From Hemicordylus capensis (Eukaryota > Chordata > Lepidosauria > Squamata > Cordylidae): a DNA stretch of 64,000 nucleotides. The notes under the pieces are model-generated. The model was not told the DNA's origin. It ran no database searches and saw nothing but the letters and a program-made list of their open reading frames with translations. Each line of letters starts with the position of its first letter. Positions within the stretch are counted from its first letter, which is position 1. The DNA is taken from contig NC_069658.1 of the NCBI RefSeq assembly GCF_027244095.1, forward strand, positions 261,090,687 to 261,154,686. The letters are read 5' to 3'. This document shows positions 32,871-44,031 of the stretch, in pieces. The position numbers and the translations under genes are program-made.

Positions 32871-33179
32871 CCCTTTGGGGAAGGGTAGGATACTGTATAC
32901 TTATAAAAAACAATAGCTCCTTATTTATGTGCTGCCATAGTATAATCATAAGTGGCAGAGGGTGAAAAATCACAGACCAGTACAGGTGAGGGAAAATGGC
33001 AGGGAAATGGTGAACATTGTGTATGCCTGGCAGTTTCTCCTCCTTCCAGCTGTGAAATGATTGGGCCCTTTATTCTCAACAGAAGGGCCTAGAGGAATGA
33101 TAAGCCACTTGGTGTCTGTCTGTTTGTTTATCATGTGTACACAATTTAAAACAAGGTGTACACATTTTAAAGCAGCCAA

Positions 33180-33745
33180 TATAAAACAGAGTAAAAACAA
33201 TTAAAACAATTTCACAGAATAGAAAGTTAAAACAATTTCATAGGATAAAAACAATTAAAACAGTTTAAAATTAATTTCAGTTAAAAGCCTGAGAAAACAG
33301 GTGTGTCTTGAGGGTCTTTTTAAAAGCAAGCAGAGATATAGATGCTCTTATTCTGACAGGGATCATATTCCAAAGCCCCAGGGCAGCCACAAAGAAGGCC
33401 CTGTCCCAAGTCATCACCAAACAAACTGGTGGCAACCATAAATGGACCTCCCCAGATGATCTTAATAGGTGGCTGGGTTCATGACAAAGAAGTCGCTCTC
33501 TTAAGTATGCTGGACCCAAGCCACTGAGGGCTTTATAGGTAACAACCAGCACTTTGTATTTCTCAAGGCAAGATATCAACAGCCAGTGCAGTTCTTTCAG
33601 AATCAGTGTTTTATGGTCCCTTCGAGTTGTTCCAGGGAGGGACCAGTCTGGCTGCTGCATTCTGCACCAATTGTATTTTCCAGACAATGTACAAGGGCAT
33701 AATTTTGCAAGCTGAATTTGCCTTGCCGTATTATACACCAGAGAG
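33180..33745 (-). mobile_element. L2-clade LINE 3' fragment, antisense
   Basis: A 153-codon minus-strand frame contains LKELHWLLISCLEKYKVLVV, YLRERLLCHEP and LKTHLFSQAFN, the C-terminus of the L2 protein. The 3' tail with ACAATTAAAA repeats follows at 33,180-33,275. Confidence 0.85.
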
Positions 33746-33930
33746 CTTATTAACCATTAATCAAAACTATGTGTAATGTCACAACTGCTTCTTGTCATGC
33801 ATCTCAGTTCAGCAGTGCAAGGGCACAGTGGCTCTGAAACACACACAGAATTGCCATGCTGATAAAAGCTGTCTGATTCACCTCAAATGGAGGAGAGAGA
33901 TTCTTCTGCCCCATAGGCAAAAGGCACCAC

Positions 33931-34175
33931 ATAATAATAATAATAATAATTATTATTATTATCTACATTTTATATCCCGCTCTTCCTCCAAGGAGCCCAG
34001 AGCAGTGTACTACATACTTATGTTTCTTCTCACAACAACCCTGTGAAGTAGGTTAGGCTGAGAGAGAAGTGACTGGCCCAGAGTCACCCAGCAAGTCTCA
34101 TGGCTGAATGGGGATTAGAAGTCGGGTCTCCCCGGTCCTAGTCCAGCACTCTAGCCACTACACTGTGCTGGCTCC
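33931..34175 (-). mobile_element. tRNA-derived SINE, antisense, with (AAT)n
   Basis: Complement of the family at 10,916: 'tatatcccgctcttcctcca', 'gggtctccccggtcctagtc' and 'ctagccactacactgtgctg'. An AAT/ATT run begins it. Confidence 0.8.
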
Positions 34176-36110
34176 TGACATTGTATAATGTTTTTTGCAT
34201 TGCCTCATTTCTTTCCCTTTAATTGATACTTGCCAGGGCTGGGTCCAAGGGGGCATTGATGAGCTTGGAGAGGGACATTTCACTTCCTCTTTAAAATATA
34301 GACTTTAAAAAATAAGATTAGAGGAAATAAATTTGTGCTCATTTGTTTATGGGCAATAAACAAATATATAAACAAATATTATAAACAATACAGTCCTTGC
34401 CTACACAGTTAGGCAGAGGACACACAGATGACCACTCCTCCTGCGCTGGGCATGCTCCCGGCACACCCAGACGATTCCTCGCATGCTCAGGCAGCAGGGA
34501 GGGTCGGAGGGGGGCAGGATGTGTCATTCTGGCCCCTGGAAACACCATAAGGCACCACACAAGTACACAGTGCATCATGGGGATCCTCATCCCCTCCCTG
34601 GGCTCCCTGCAGTCTGGCAGCTGCGACTGCCCGACAACTTTTTTTTTTTAATTTAATGTTTTTAAACATTTTATAACATTTTATATTTTGCAACAACATG
34701 CCCAAATTGCCCCCCTGCCCCCCCCACACAACCCAAGTTAGGAGAGCGCTCACTCTCCCAACCCTGTTTTGAGGGGAGGCTACTTAGGTGGGTTTGCCAC
34801 CATAGTGCCACCGGGATCCAGCGAGATCCCAGCAGTTTACATGCGCATGCAAAACTGGGCTGGGCTGCCGTAGCCCGGTTTTACATGCGCATGTGAATAG
34901 TCTCCATGACTGGAACTCTTCGTGTAATTTTCTTCTTACAAAAACCATTGCATGGGACAGGGATTTTGATGGGCTTCTGCCCGTGGCATGGAGGAGGAGG
35001 TCTCAGACCTTCCCCCTGCTCTGTGGGGAAAGACTGTATGGACCACCCTCAGTCCAAATCACTCTCAAAGCTTATAAGCCACAGTGCTCATAGGTTTTCC
35101 CTTCCACAACACTGCAGCTTGGGAGGAGTGATTTAAACCAGGGAACTAGCACAGGGTTAAGAGTTAAACTCTTTCCTCCCTGTACCATGGACCCAATCCA
35201 AATCCCCTGTGGCTGCTTTCCCAAGAAGATAGTTACGTTCACAGTTCAACTTAAGGAGCTCCCACATAACATGTAGATTGGCCCTTAGCATAGAAACATG
35301 TATGTGGCAGGCCAAGACAGCAGGGCAGGCTGTTCGGCCAGTATGCCAAGCTCAGGGCCTGTCCGAGTGTGGGGCTCCAGGCAATTGCCCTGGTTGCCCT
35401 GCCCTAAGGACGGCCCCGCTTAGAGAGGTTGAGAGCTTGAGAAGCTCTGATTGTTTTCAACAGATGAGACTACAAAATCTAACAAGGACCTTCTACCAAA
35501 GTTGTCCACTAGATGCCAGTACACTCTGAGACACACATCTTTGGGACTCTTCCAATTTAAATTTGTAAGGTTGGGTTGAAAACAAGTTAGTTTGAAGAGA
35601 AAACAGCTCTTTCATCAAGGAAGAGACTGTCACTGGCGGGGTGGGGGGTGGAATTGCCTCTACAATGGAATTTTTTTTAAAGAGAGGGGCTAATTTTCAT
35701 AAATTAAGTTAGGAATTGAGTTGGATCAGAGTTTTGTCACAGAACCTGAGCCTGTTTAAAATGCCAAGACTAAGGCTGAGAACATGTGAAAAAAGAACGA
35801 AGATAGCCTTTGTGAATCATCAGAGTGTCACTGCCTTTCTCTTTTGCTATCTTGAAGGGAAAAGAGTGACTAGGTAAATAGGGTTGCCATCTTTTAATTG
35901 CCCCTGAGCCTCTATCAACAGCTAGATGTAAGAATATTTAGCAGGGTGTTGTTGTTTTTTACCCCATCATTGATCTCCATGACAGGGCAAAGTTCAACTG
36001 CTACATTCTGCAGGCCCAGATACTGTTAAAAGCACAGGAGCAGGGCCAGTTAAAACAATTAAAACAAAAGCAGGTAACCCAATGGGTAATCTGGTATTGT
36101 GGCTTGATTA
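34176..36110. other. Gene B intron 1, middle part
   Basis: A diverged hairpin-type DNA transposon may lie at about 34,410-34,910; its right end 'gcatgtgaatagtctcc' resembles others here. The rest has no exon that I can support. A Ser/Thr-rich mucin exon would stand out and none is seen. Confidence 0.4.
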
Positions 36111-36990
36111 TTAGGCCTGGGCAAATATTCAGCCCGTTAGTGGAAGCTGGATAATCTGCACAGCCGCTCCTGGCAACGGTTCCCACCGCTCTCCTCTGTG
36201 CACTGCTGTGCTTTTCCCAGCACAGGTAGGGCTCCCTAAAGAGGAATGAAGCCCTACCCAGCCCCAGTGGTGTTTGGAAAGGCATGCAGAGAGCAGAGGC
36301 GTATCTAGGGGAAATAGTGCCTAGGGCAAGCACTGAAATTGCGTCCCCTGTCCAAATATCTGACACCCATCTTTCAGACAACTTTACCAAAATATCAGCT
36401 GAAAAATACAAGTCAAGCTCGTTAATCTTTTAATATTTCAAAAACTATTTTGCTGTGGATGTAGCCAGACCAAAATATGCTGGAAAATGACAAATTTCAG
36501 TATGCTGGGGCTCATGAAATAGAAATACCCAAATACTATGTGGAGGTGTACTTGGAAAACTAAACAGAAGTGCCTGTCTAATTCTCTACTATGAATTGTA
36601 GCATCACTATTACATAAGTTTTAAAAATAAATGGGAGAATTTGACTTTTCCCAGATACTCTGAAAATAATTAAAGAATATGCAAAGTAAACTGTGTCACT
36701 GCTTGGAATATATTCTGGTATTTCTTGCTCTCTTTCTCTCATTTTAACTGTCTTTCTGAAACTCCCAGTGGGCCTTAATACTAAGGATTTCACACTGATT
36801 CAAAGACAAACTCACCATTCCCCCTCCCCCTGCTAGCCTCTTAATTCACCACCACAGCCCGTCCCAGGCTGATTTTTGGGCCTATTCGGGCCTGCAAAGA
36901 TCGGCGTGGTGGCCATTTTGGAGGCTGAAATGCATGCTCAAATGGGGGGGCCTTGCAGCCTTGTAGAGACCATTTGAGCACGTGTGGTGG

Positions 36991-37029
<39 letters not shown>

Positions 37030-37515
37030 CTGCTGAAAACAAAATGGCCACCCCGCATGCTCAAATGGCCTCTGTGAGGCCTGGCATGGCCTAGGGCCTC
37101 GCAGAGGCCATTTGAGCATGTGTGGTGACCATTTTGTTTTTGGTGGCCATTTTTAATTTTTTTTTTTTAAATTTAAGAAATGGCGCCCCCCTTCAAGAGG
37201 CGCCCGGGGCACATGCCCTGCCTGCCCCGCCCTAGATACGCCCCTGGCAGAGAGTCCTGGAGAGCGGAGCTTGCCAGCACTTTCCCCACAGAGCTCTGTG
37301 GAGAAAACATGGGAAGGACTCCACTTCCAGCACATCCCTCATTTCTTCCCAGATGTTGCTGAGGCTCTGCAGGGCTCTATCTCTCTTTAAGGGGCCCTGC
37401 CAGCACTGTGAAAAGCCCAGCAGCGCATGGAGGTGAGCAGTGGGAACTGCAGCCAGGAAGAGCAGTGCAGATTATTCAGCTTCCAGTATTTGGAGCTGAA
37501 TATTTGCACAGGCTT
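36111..37515. mobile_element. DNA transposon with long inverted ends, carrying a nested hAT
   Basis: The left end 'ggcctgggcaaatattcagc' and the right end, read inward, 'agcctgtgcaaatattcagc' match. Matching continues through 'tggaagctg' and 'ataatctgcac'. Removing the 953-base nested hAT leaves an element of about 450 bases. I did not find its target duplication. Confidence 0.6.
36294..37246. mobile_element. Non-autonomous hAT element, 953 bases
   Basis: Inverted ends CAGAGGCGTATCTAGGG and, read inward, CAGGGGCGTATCTAGGG. A perfect 8-base target duplication, GCAGAGAG, lies at 36,286-36,293 and 37,247-37,254. A TA run lies at about 36,972-37,027 inside. 'ggccatttgagcatg'-type phrases recur around it in both orientations. 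Confidence 0.88.
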
Positions 37516-37902
37516 ACTTACCACAGCCTTGCAGAGGGCATTTGCACATGTGTGGCAGCGGCCAAAATGGCCACCGCTCGCCTTCACGGAGGCCTGAAAG
37601 GGCCAAAAATACTACATTTACCTGGCTGCGGCAGTGATGAGGGAGGCCGACGGGGGGAGAAGGAACCCTCGCGGACACACACCCCCACAGCCTACAGCAA
37701 GCCCCCCGAAGGGGCTACAGGTATTTAGCTTTAATTTTAAAAAAAATTCACTGACCCCCACCAGACTGGACCAGACCGAACCAGGTGGGGGGTTCGATGC
37801 AGGCCGGACTGAACTGGCCCGGCCAGTCCGGCCTCAAACCGAACCAGGCCAGACAGTTCCGTGCACACCCCTACTTTCTAATAGGAATTCAAAAGACAAT
37901 AA
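37516..37902. other. Probable hAT-like remnant
   Basis: Contains 'gaccagaccgaaccaggt'-type repeats and ends in 'agttccgtgcacacccctac', the complement of the TAGGG...TGTGCA end seen on the element at 62,922. The left end is not identified. Confidence 0.4.
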
Positions 37903-38354
37903 GCCTATTCTCACGAGCAGCCTAACCCAAGGGCTAGGGCAGCCCAGCCTGGGTTATGCTGCTCATGTTCAGTGCCAGGATCTGTGTGGATCCTGGTGCT
38001 GCCTGCTGCTCGCCTAACCCTACTTTTAACCCTGGCCTTTAGCCAGAGTTATGGGCATGAGCACACCCTTAACCCCGGCACCGGGATCATTGCAGGCAAA
38101 TACACACAGAGAGTTGGGCGCCTAGAGCACCTCACTCATGGGGTATCCCCCAATACACTGCAGTTGTCACACGGTGCATTGTGGGATATCCAGAGGCTGG
38201 GATGCATTGTCCCAGCCTCTGGATATCCGTGCTGCAAGGATTGTGTGGGTGCGCAGCAGCATGCCAAAGAATGGAATGACAGATCATTTGTGGGGAAGAT
38301 AGGTGAAACCTTGACTTCCCGCCTGCCTGCCCACCATGATGTGAGAATAGCCTT
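37903..38354. mobile_element. Hairpin-rich non-autonomous DNA transposon
   Basis: The left end AAGCCTATTCTCACGAG and right end, read inward, AAGGCTATTCTCACATC are inverted, with AAT on both sides. Hairpins such as 'gatatccagaggctgggatg' with 'cccagcctctggatatcc' lie inside. It shares its inner block with 21,349-21,972. Confidence 0.6.
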
Positions 38355-38687
38355 AATGTTGGGTAATACCCTATTTACCCAAATAGATGACTTTGAATTT
38401 AAGACAACTCCCTTAAAAAATGGAGGTTAAATATAGGTTCTACCTGTATTTACCCGAAAGGAAGAGGACTTTGAATTTAAGCTGAGCTCCTAATTTCTAA
38501 CATCAAATAACTATTGGTGAAAACCTAGTCTTGGATTCAGGTACTTTTACTAGGACCAACTAAAATATCACAAACTGTTGAGCAAACTCTTAAGCTCTCT
38601 TGTTCAGGCATGCTGGGTGTCTAATGGACCAGCAAGGCTACCTAATAATTTTTCTCAAAAGCTTACCTTTTCCTTGATTATTATCAG
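38355..38687. other. Gene B intron 1, 3' end
   Basis: No repeat is recognised. The acceptor of exon 2 (ccttttccttgattattatcag) ends it. Confidence 0.4.
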
Positions 38688-38984
38688 TCACAGGTACTAC
38701 TATATCTGCCAGGACAACAGTACCTTCAGTGATCCTCAGTGGTGCCACATCAGAGGCTCCCAAGACCACCCCTGCAAGAGTATCCACCCCTGCAAGAGTA
38801 TCTCACACAACCCAACAAACAACTGAAAGGACCAGCTCTATAGAAACATCTCCTCATGCCACAAGCATCTCCAGCAGTACAAGTGCACAGCCAGCCAGTG
38901 TGACTATCAGCATTGGGCCTACATCGTCCAATGTCAGAAGTACACCTACAACAGACAATGACAGAACTGGTACCACCCCAACAA
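38688..38984 (+). CDS. Mucin gene B exon 2: Ser/Thr-rich ectodomain
   Basis: A 297-base exon, phase 1 at both ends, encodes about 99 residues beginning (V)TGTTISARTTVPS and ending DRTGTTPT. About half of the residues are Ser, Thr or Pro, suited to dense O-glycosylation. It contains one short duplicated phrase (ARVSTPARVS). There are no cysteines. The donor is 'caacaa|gtatgt'. An alternative acceptor six bases downstream (tcacag|gt) would remove two residues. I chose the first because exon 3 uses the same cag|tcac context. The frame is symmetric, so skipping this exon would not break the protein. Confidence 0.75.
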
Positions 38985-40204
38985 GTATGTATTATGCTTG
39001 CTGACATACAGGAAAGGCTTAACTCTTGCTTGCTTATTCATGGGTTTATTAATTTGCTTGCATTTTTGTGTTATCCATGGTCCATACACACAGCAGAATG
39101 AAGTGGGATAGCTCTGAGGTGGTACAGCAGATTCTTGACAACTGACTGAAACTATTCCTCAAGATTTCCCCACCCCCACCCCCAGTATTTTTTCCAATAT
39201 TTTTTCAATATCAAGTCATCAAAATCTCCAAGATTACTTTCAAGAGTCACCAGCCGATTGATTGGTGTCAATTCCTGGAGATGCCAGGCCAATCCTGGAG
39301 GGTTGCCAACTCTACTTCCACTTCAGACCAGGCCCATAGCTAGCCTCAAAGCTTTTTGTGGCGAGGGTGGGATCACCAAAGTCAGCAGGGGCAAGTTATA
39401 TGGCTCTTTAAACACAATTTGCAGCCTGGGGCACTTATATTGAAGTAGTGCAAAAGTCAACAGAAATTGCAGTTTTCTGAATCGATGTGTAATAAATGCA
39501 ATAAAATTCCACATTTCACAATAAAATTTAACTCCCCCCTCTGCCTCTCAAGAGTCCAGATGTGCACTTTTGCCCTTAATAAATATTTTGATATAAAAAG
39601 AGAACACAGAAAAACTGCCTTGCATGGAGTCAGGACAGGGGTCCACTTAAGAGTTTTGCCTGCTGGTCTGCAAGTTGACTCGCAGCAGCTCTCCAGTCTC
39701 ATGCCCACAATTAGCAAGCATATGGCAACCCAGAATCAGAAACAAAACAGCAGCAAAAACCACAATGCAGAAACAATTTGCACACACTCAGTAATCTATT
39801 CCCCACTGAATTTAGGTTTGAATTTACCAAGGGCAGCATATGAAAAATGACCATAGCAGCTCTGGAAACTCCACTGTTTAATAGGCCCATTCAATATGAT
39901 TTACTTCTGAGTGCACATGTGCAGGAATCGGGATTGGGCATTGGCAGGAATGTTTCAGGTCTGCTCTGCATGCCAGCAAAAAGACCCACTCAAATCAACC
40001 AAAAAAGTTCCCATTTTCTCAATAGCTGAAGCATGCTGAATTCTTCACCAATAAGCAATCAATAAATGAAGCAAAAAAATATGTTCCATACTGAAAAGGG
40101 CTGAAAAGCAATTGGTATCTTTTAAAACACATCTTTCTTTCACTTTGGGAGAGCAGAGCAAAGCTTGCTTTAGGTCTCACACATCCCTCCCACCCATATC
40201 CCTC
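38985..40204. other. Gene B intron 2, 5' part
   Basis: No recognised exon or repeat. Open frames such as 39,467-39,850 show no domain. Confidence 0.35.
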
Positions 40205-40808
40205 TTAGAACTGGAGAAGGTGCAGAAGAGGGCAACCAAGATGATCAGGGGCCTAGAGCACCTTTCTTATGAGGCAAGGCTACAACACCTGGGGCTTTTT
40301 AGTTTAGAAAAAAAACGATTGCGGGGAGACATGATAGAGGTCTATAAAACTGTGCATGGTATGGAGAAAGTGGAGAGAGAAAAATTCTTCTCCCTCTCAC
40401 ATAACACTAGAACCAGGGGTCATCCCATGAAATTGATTGCCGGGAAATTTAGGACCAGAAAACGGAAGTATTTTTTCACACAACACATAATCAACTTGTG
40501 GAATTCTCTGCCACAAGATGTGGTGACAGCCAACAACCTGGATGGCTTTAAGAGGGGTTTGGATGACTTCATGGAGGCGAGGTCTATCAACAGCTACTAG
40601 TCAGAGGGCTGTGGGCCACCTCCAGCCTCAAAGGCAGGATGCCTCTGAGTACCAGTTGCATGGGCATAACAGCAGGAGAGAGGGCATGCCCTCAACTCCT
40701 GCCTGTGGCTTCCAGCGGCATCTGGTGGGCCACTGTGTGTGAAACAGGATGCTGGACTAGATGGGCCTTGGGTCTGATCCAGCAGGGCTGTTCTTATGTT
40801 CTTATATC
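40205..40808 (+). mobile_element. CR1-clade LINE 3' end
   Basis: Encodes [20 protein letters not shown], then FSLSHNTRTRGHPMKL and LWNSLPQDVVTANNLDGF, ending RSINSY. It continues through 'ggatgctggactagatgggc' to the 'ttcttatgttcttata' end. The frame is open to the C-terminus, so it is a fairly young copy. It is 5'-truncated. Confidence 0.85.
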
Positions 40809-42423
40809 CAGATCCGTTTTATTCCAACTCACCAGTCTCACCCCCCACGTCAGACTCACTCCCTGCAGTGCTGCTTGCCAGGTTCAGCGTGCAGAAAGTC
40901 ACATTTTGCTGCTGAGTGTAGAGAATCAAACTCTCACACAGAACTATGGGGGTGGGACACACAGCAGCCCTTATCCCACTCCCAGTCTCTTCTAATTCTC
41001 TTCCCTGCCTGCTTCCTGGAGGATCGCAAAATAGCTGATAACAACTCCAGTCTTATCAAGCAGGCAATCAGCATTGTAATCTGTCTCTTTCCCAAGATCA
41101 GGGAAGCAATTAGGTAAGCAATTAGCAAACAATGGACCTTCTACAGCAGCTTTGTTCCGCTAAGAAGCAGCACTGAAAAAAACAGCCAGAATGGCCAGCC
41201 ACCTGGAGAGGGAAGATAATTTTTTGAGGGGGCTCGTACCTACCATGCCACTAGCTGGCTACAGGCCTGCTTCAGACTCCAACTGGGAGAATGCCATCTT
41301 TGAATGCTGTCCCATATACCAAACTTTTTTTTTTTTAACATAGGAGCACATTCAAAATGTGATTCCCACTCGCTTAGTCTAAAATTCTGTCTATTCTGCT
41401 ACCTCAGAATTCTTCATACCTCAAGCTGCCCTACTCAGTCTGAAGAAGTACCATTCATTCTATCACCTCAGAAATTTTGCACCTCCTACTCCCTGCATGC
41501 AGTCTGAAGTAGAGCCTTTATTCTATCACCTCTGGACCCTTCCATCTCATTCTTTTACACATGTAGATCAGGCCTTAGTCTCCAGGGCGTTCTTCACACA
41601 GCAGGCTTTACCACAAGTTTACTGAAAGGCTTTACTGCGAGTTGTCCCAAAAAGTTGTCCCCAAAAAACTGACACAAAAAGTGGATTTTTTTTACCCCGG
41701 ATAGAAATCGGGCTACACTCTAACACAGTGAAAAACCCGAATTGTATGTGAAGTGTTCCCCGATACCTTGCAGGGACTTCGGGGTAAATCTTCCTGATAT
41801 GTGAACACGCATCCTCTATTCCGGAGGAGATGCGAGTGAAAGGGCTTTAAAAGCAAAGGCAAGGAAAGGTGTGAAAGGAAGCCAGGAATCAGAGTGGATA
41901 GCGACTGTTTCACCAATTCAAAACACAATGTATACAGGCATTTTAAAAATAAAAAAAAGTAATATAAATTATCCTAAATGCTGAATTACTGCCAGTGGCC
42001 ACTCCACACATCGCAGGAGAAGTGGCAGGGAATATCAGAAAGCTCGTCTAAAAAAAAAAAAGCTGCTGCAAATAAAGGATGTTTTTACCCCAGACATAAT
42101 TTGGGCCAAGAAAGCATGTGCAGTAATTCTTACAGTAATTTGGGGGGGAAGCAGAGTCTGTTGTACACTCATCTCTGATAGCCCACAGGGACGTTGGCGT
42201 AAACAAAACTAATATGTGGACTGGCACACTAAATTCCAGAGAGGATTCAAAGAAAAGCCCTATCTGTAAAGCCTCCTGGGGGAGGGAGTTCCTCAGTTAT
42301 GAACAACCACCCAAAATGCCTATCCAAATGCCCTTGCTGTTTGACTTAGTACCTAATAATACAGTCAATAGGACACCTTGAGCTTAGGCTATCCCTAAAA
42401 TATGTAGGGCAAAAGCTTTTTAG

Positions 42424-42426
<3 letters not shown>
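40809..42426. other. Gene B intron 2, middle part
   Basis: No exon is supported. A diverged inverted-repeat element may lie around 41,580-41,830 ('ttcttcacacagcaggcttt', then 'tgatatgtgaacacgc'). Confidence 0.3.

Positions 42427-42477
<51 letters not shown>
42427..42477. repeat. (GT)n microsatellite
   Basis: About 25 GT units. Confidence 0.95.
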
Positions 42478-42479
<2 letters not shown>

Positions 42480-43237
42480 AAAGCATATCATTCAGTTGTT
42501 CGAGTTCCCAAAAATAGAAATGTATGTTTTTAAGTTTGCCCTTTCATGGGCCAAAGTATTTTGAGATTGCAACTGAAGATCCTCTAGTGGCCACAATCTA
42601 ACACAGTTAATTATGCTTGAGATGACTGCAATAAATCAATGCTTAAAACTGTACTAAATTGTGACTATTGTGTAGATGCCCAGAAATTACTAGAGAGGTC
42701 TGCTATTTTTAAGAGGTATAGACAACTTGGTCTAAATGTCAGTTTATGAGACACACACACACACACACACACCCTCTTCTTCACTATAATTCATGTAAAG
42801 GCAAGAAGATCAGTGCCTTCAGATCTCAGCACAAGTCTATTTTGTTAAACTGAGGTAATGTTACTGAGGTTAAGGAAATTCCTATAAATTCAGAACAGGG
42901 ATGCAGGCAGTGGGAAAGCTTAAGGAGTAACTCCTCACTTAATTTTTGGTGGGGTGAGGAGAGGAAGACATGTTTGGGAAGGGGGAAGATATGGTATATT
43001 AGATTTGGTGGGACAGTCCAGTAAAATGAAGGAGGGAACTCCTCAATGCATCCCTGACTCAGATTCTGTGAATTTCATATGCTGCCACAAAATAGGGTGT
43101 TGTGAATTTGATATCATGAGTCCTTGAAGAGAAGAGTATGGTTATCCAAAGCAGGAGAAACACTGAGACTCCATAAATATTTGACTGGATTCATCTTTCA
43201 TATTTGGATGGGATTTTTCCCGCCTCTCACATAGCAG

Positions 43238-43525
43238 TCACTGGTGTCAATCCATCAGCCAACAGGACCACAGCAATGCTTTTGGCCCTCCTCTCTAGCA
43301 CACCTGCTGCACCAGTGCACAAGAACAGCACCACTATACCAAGTAACACAGCTATACCAAGTAACACAACCAGCTCTTACAAGCCATCTCTGGCTACCAC
43401 GGTTACGCTGCTGGAAACGAAAAGTACCAAGCCATCAGGTACAAGTGATACGACTGCAACACCAATCGACAGCACCACAGTCACATGGGCAAAAGCCAGT
43501 GTTGGAACTGGTACCACCAAACCAG
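43238..43525 (+). CDS. Mucin gene B exon 3: Ser/Thr-rich ectodomain
   Basis: A 288-base exon, phase 1 at both ends, encodes about 96 residues starting (I)TGVNPSANRTTAMLL and ending VGTGTTKP. It is rich in Thr, Ser, Pro and Ala with several N-x-S/T sequons (NRT, NST, NTT). A doubled phrase, IPSNTAIPSNT, shows local repeat growth. The acceptor 'cacatagcag' and donor 'aaaccag|gtatgg' are good. The ends (TG at the start, TGTT-x-P at the close) match exon 2, which suggests the two exons arose by duplication. There are no cysteines. It would form the membrane-near part of the stalk. Confidence 0.75.
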
Positions 43526-43616
43526 GTATGGAAGCTAATAAGAGACCTACCAAGAGAGATGAAACAAATGTAACAAATATGAAACAAATATTTTTATTTT
43601 ATATGTAAAATAAAAA

Positions 43617-43641
43617 TACATACGTACGTACGTACATACTG
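43617..43641. repeat. Short (TACG)n microsatellite
   Basis: 'acatacgtacgtacgtacat': a CpG-containing tetranucleotide run, an unusual motif in vertebrate DNA. Confidence 0.8.
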
Positions 43642-43796
43642 GATGGTAGAAGATTAAATCTCTCATCTAGGGAAAGTGACCATTGTATAGATGTCCAGAA
43701 ATTACTGGAGAGGTCTACTGTTTTAAAGAGGTATTGATCTAAACTTGATCTAAATGTCAGTTTGTGGGACACTTCCCCTACCCCTTTTCCCCTTCT

Positions 43797-43856
43797 TTTT
43801 TTTCTCTTTCTCTTTCTCTTTCTCTTTCTCTCTTCTTCTTCTTCTTCTTCTTCTTT
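43797..43856. repeat. Pyrimidine microsatellite (TTTCTC)n(TTC)n
   Basis: TTTCTC units followed by TTC units, within the second copy of the duplicated intron block. Confidence 0.85.
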
Positions 43857-44031
43857 GCTATGATTCATGTAAAGGCAAGAAGATCAGTGCCTTCAGATTT
43901 CAGCACAAGTCTATTTTGTTAAACTGAGGTAATGTAACTGAGGTTAAATAAGAGACCTACTAAGAAAGATGGAACAAAGACTGGGTGGTAGAAGATTAAA
44001 TCTCTCATCTAGGGAAAGTGAACATATTCAG

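Larger units (their letters stand above)
42662..44031. repeat. Tandem duplication around gene B exon 3; second unit has lost the exon
   Basis: The block 42,662-42,880 ('attgtgtagatgcccagaaa ... ctgaggttaa') recurs at 43,677-43,946. The sequence just after exon 3 (43,535-43,676, 'aataagagacctacc ... ctagggaaagt') recurs directly after it at 43,947-44,031. The second unit therefore lacks the 660 bases that include exon 3. The copies differ at roughly one base in ten. Confidence 0.75.
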
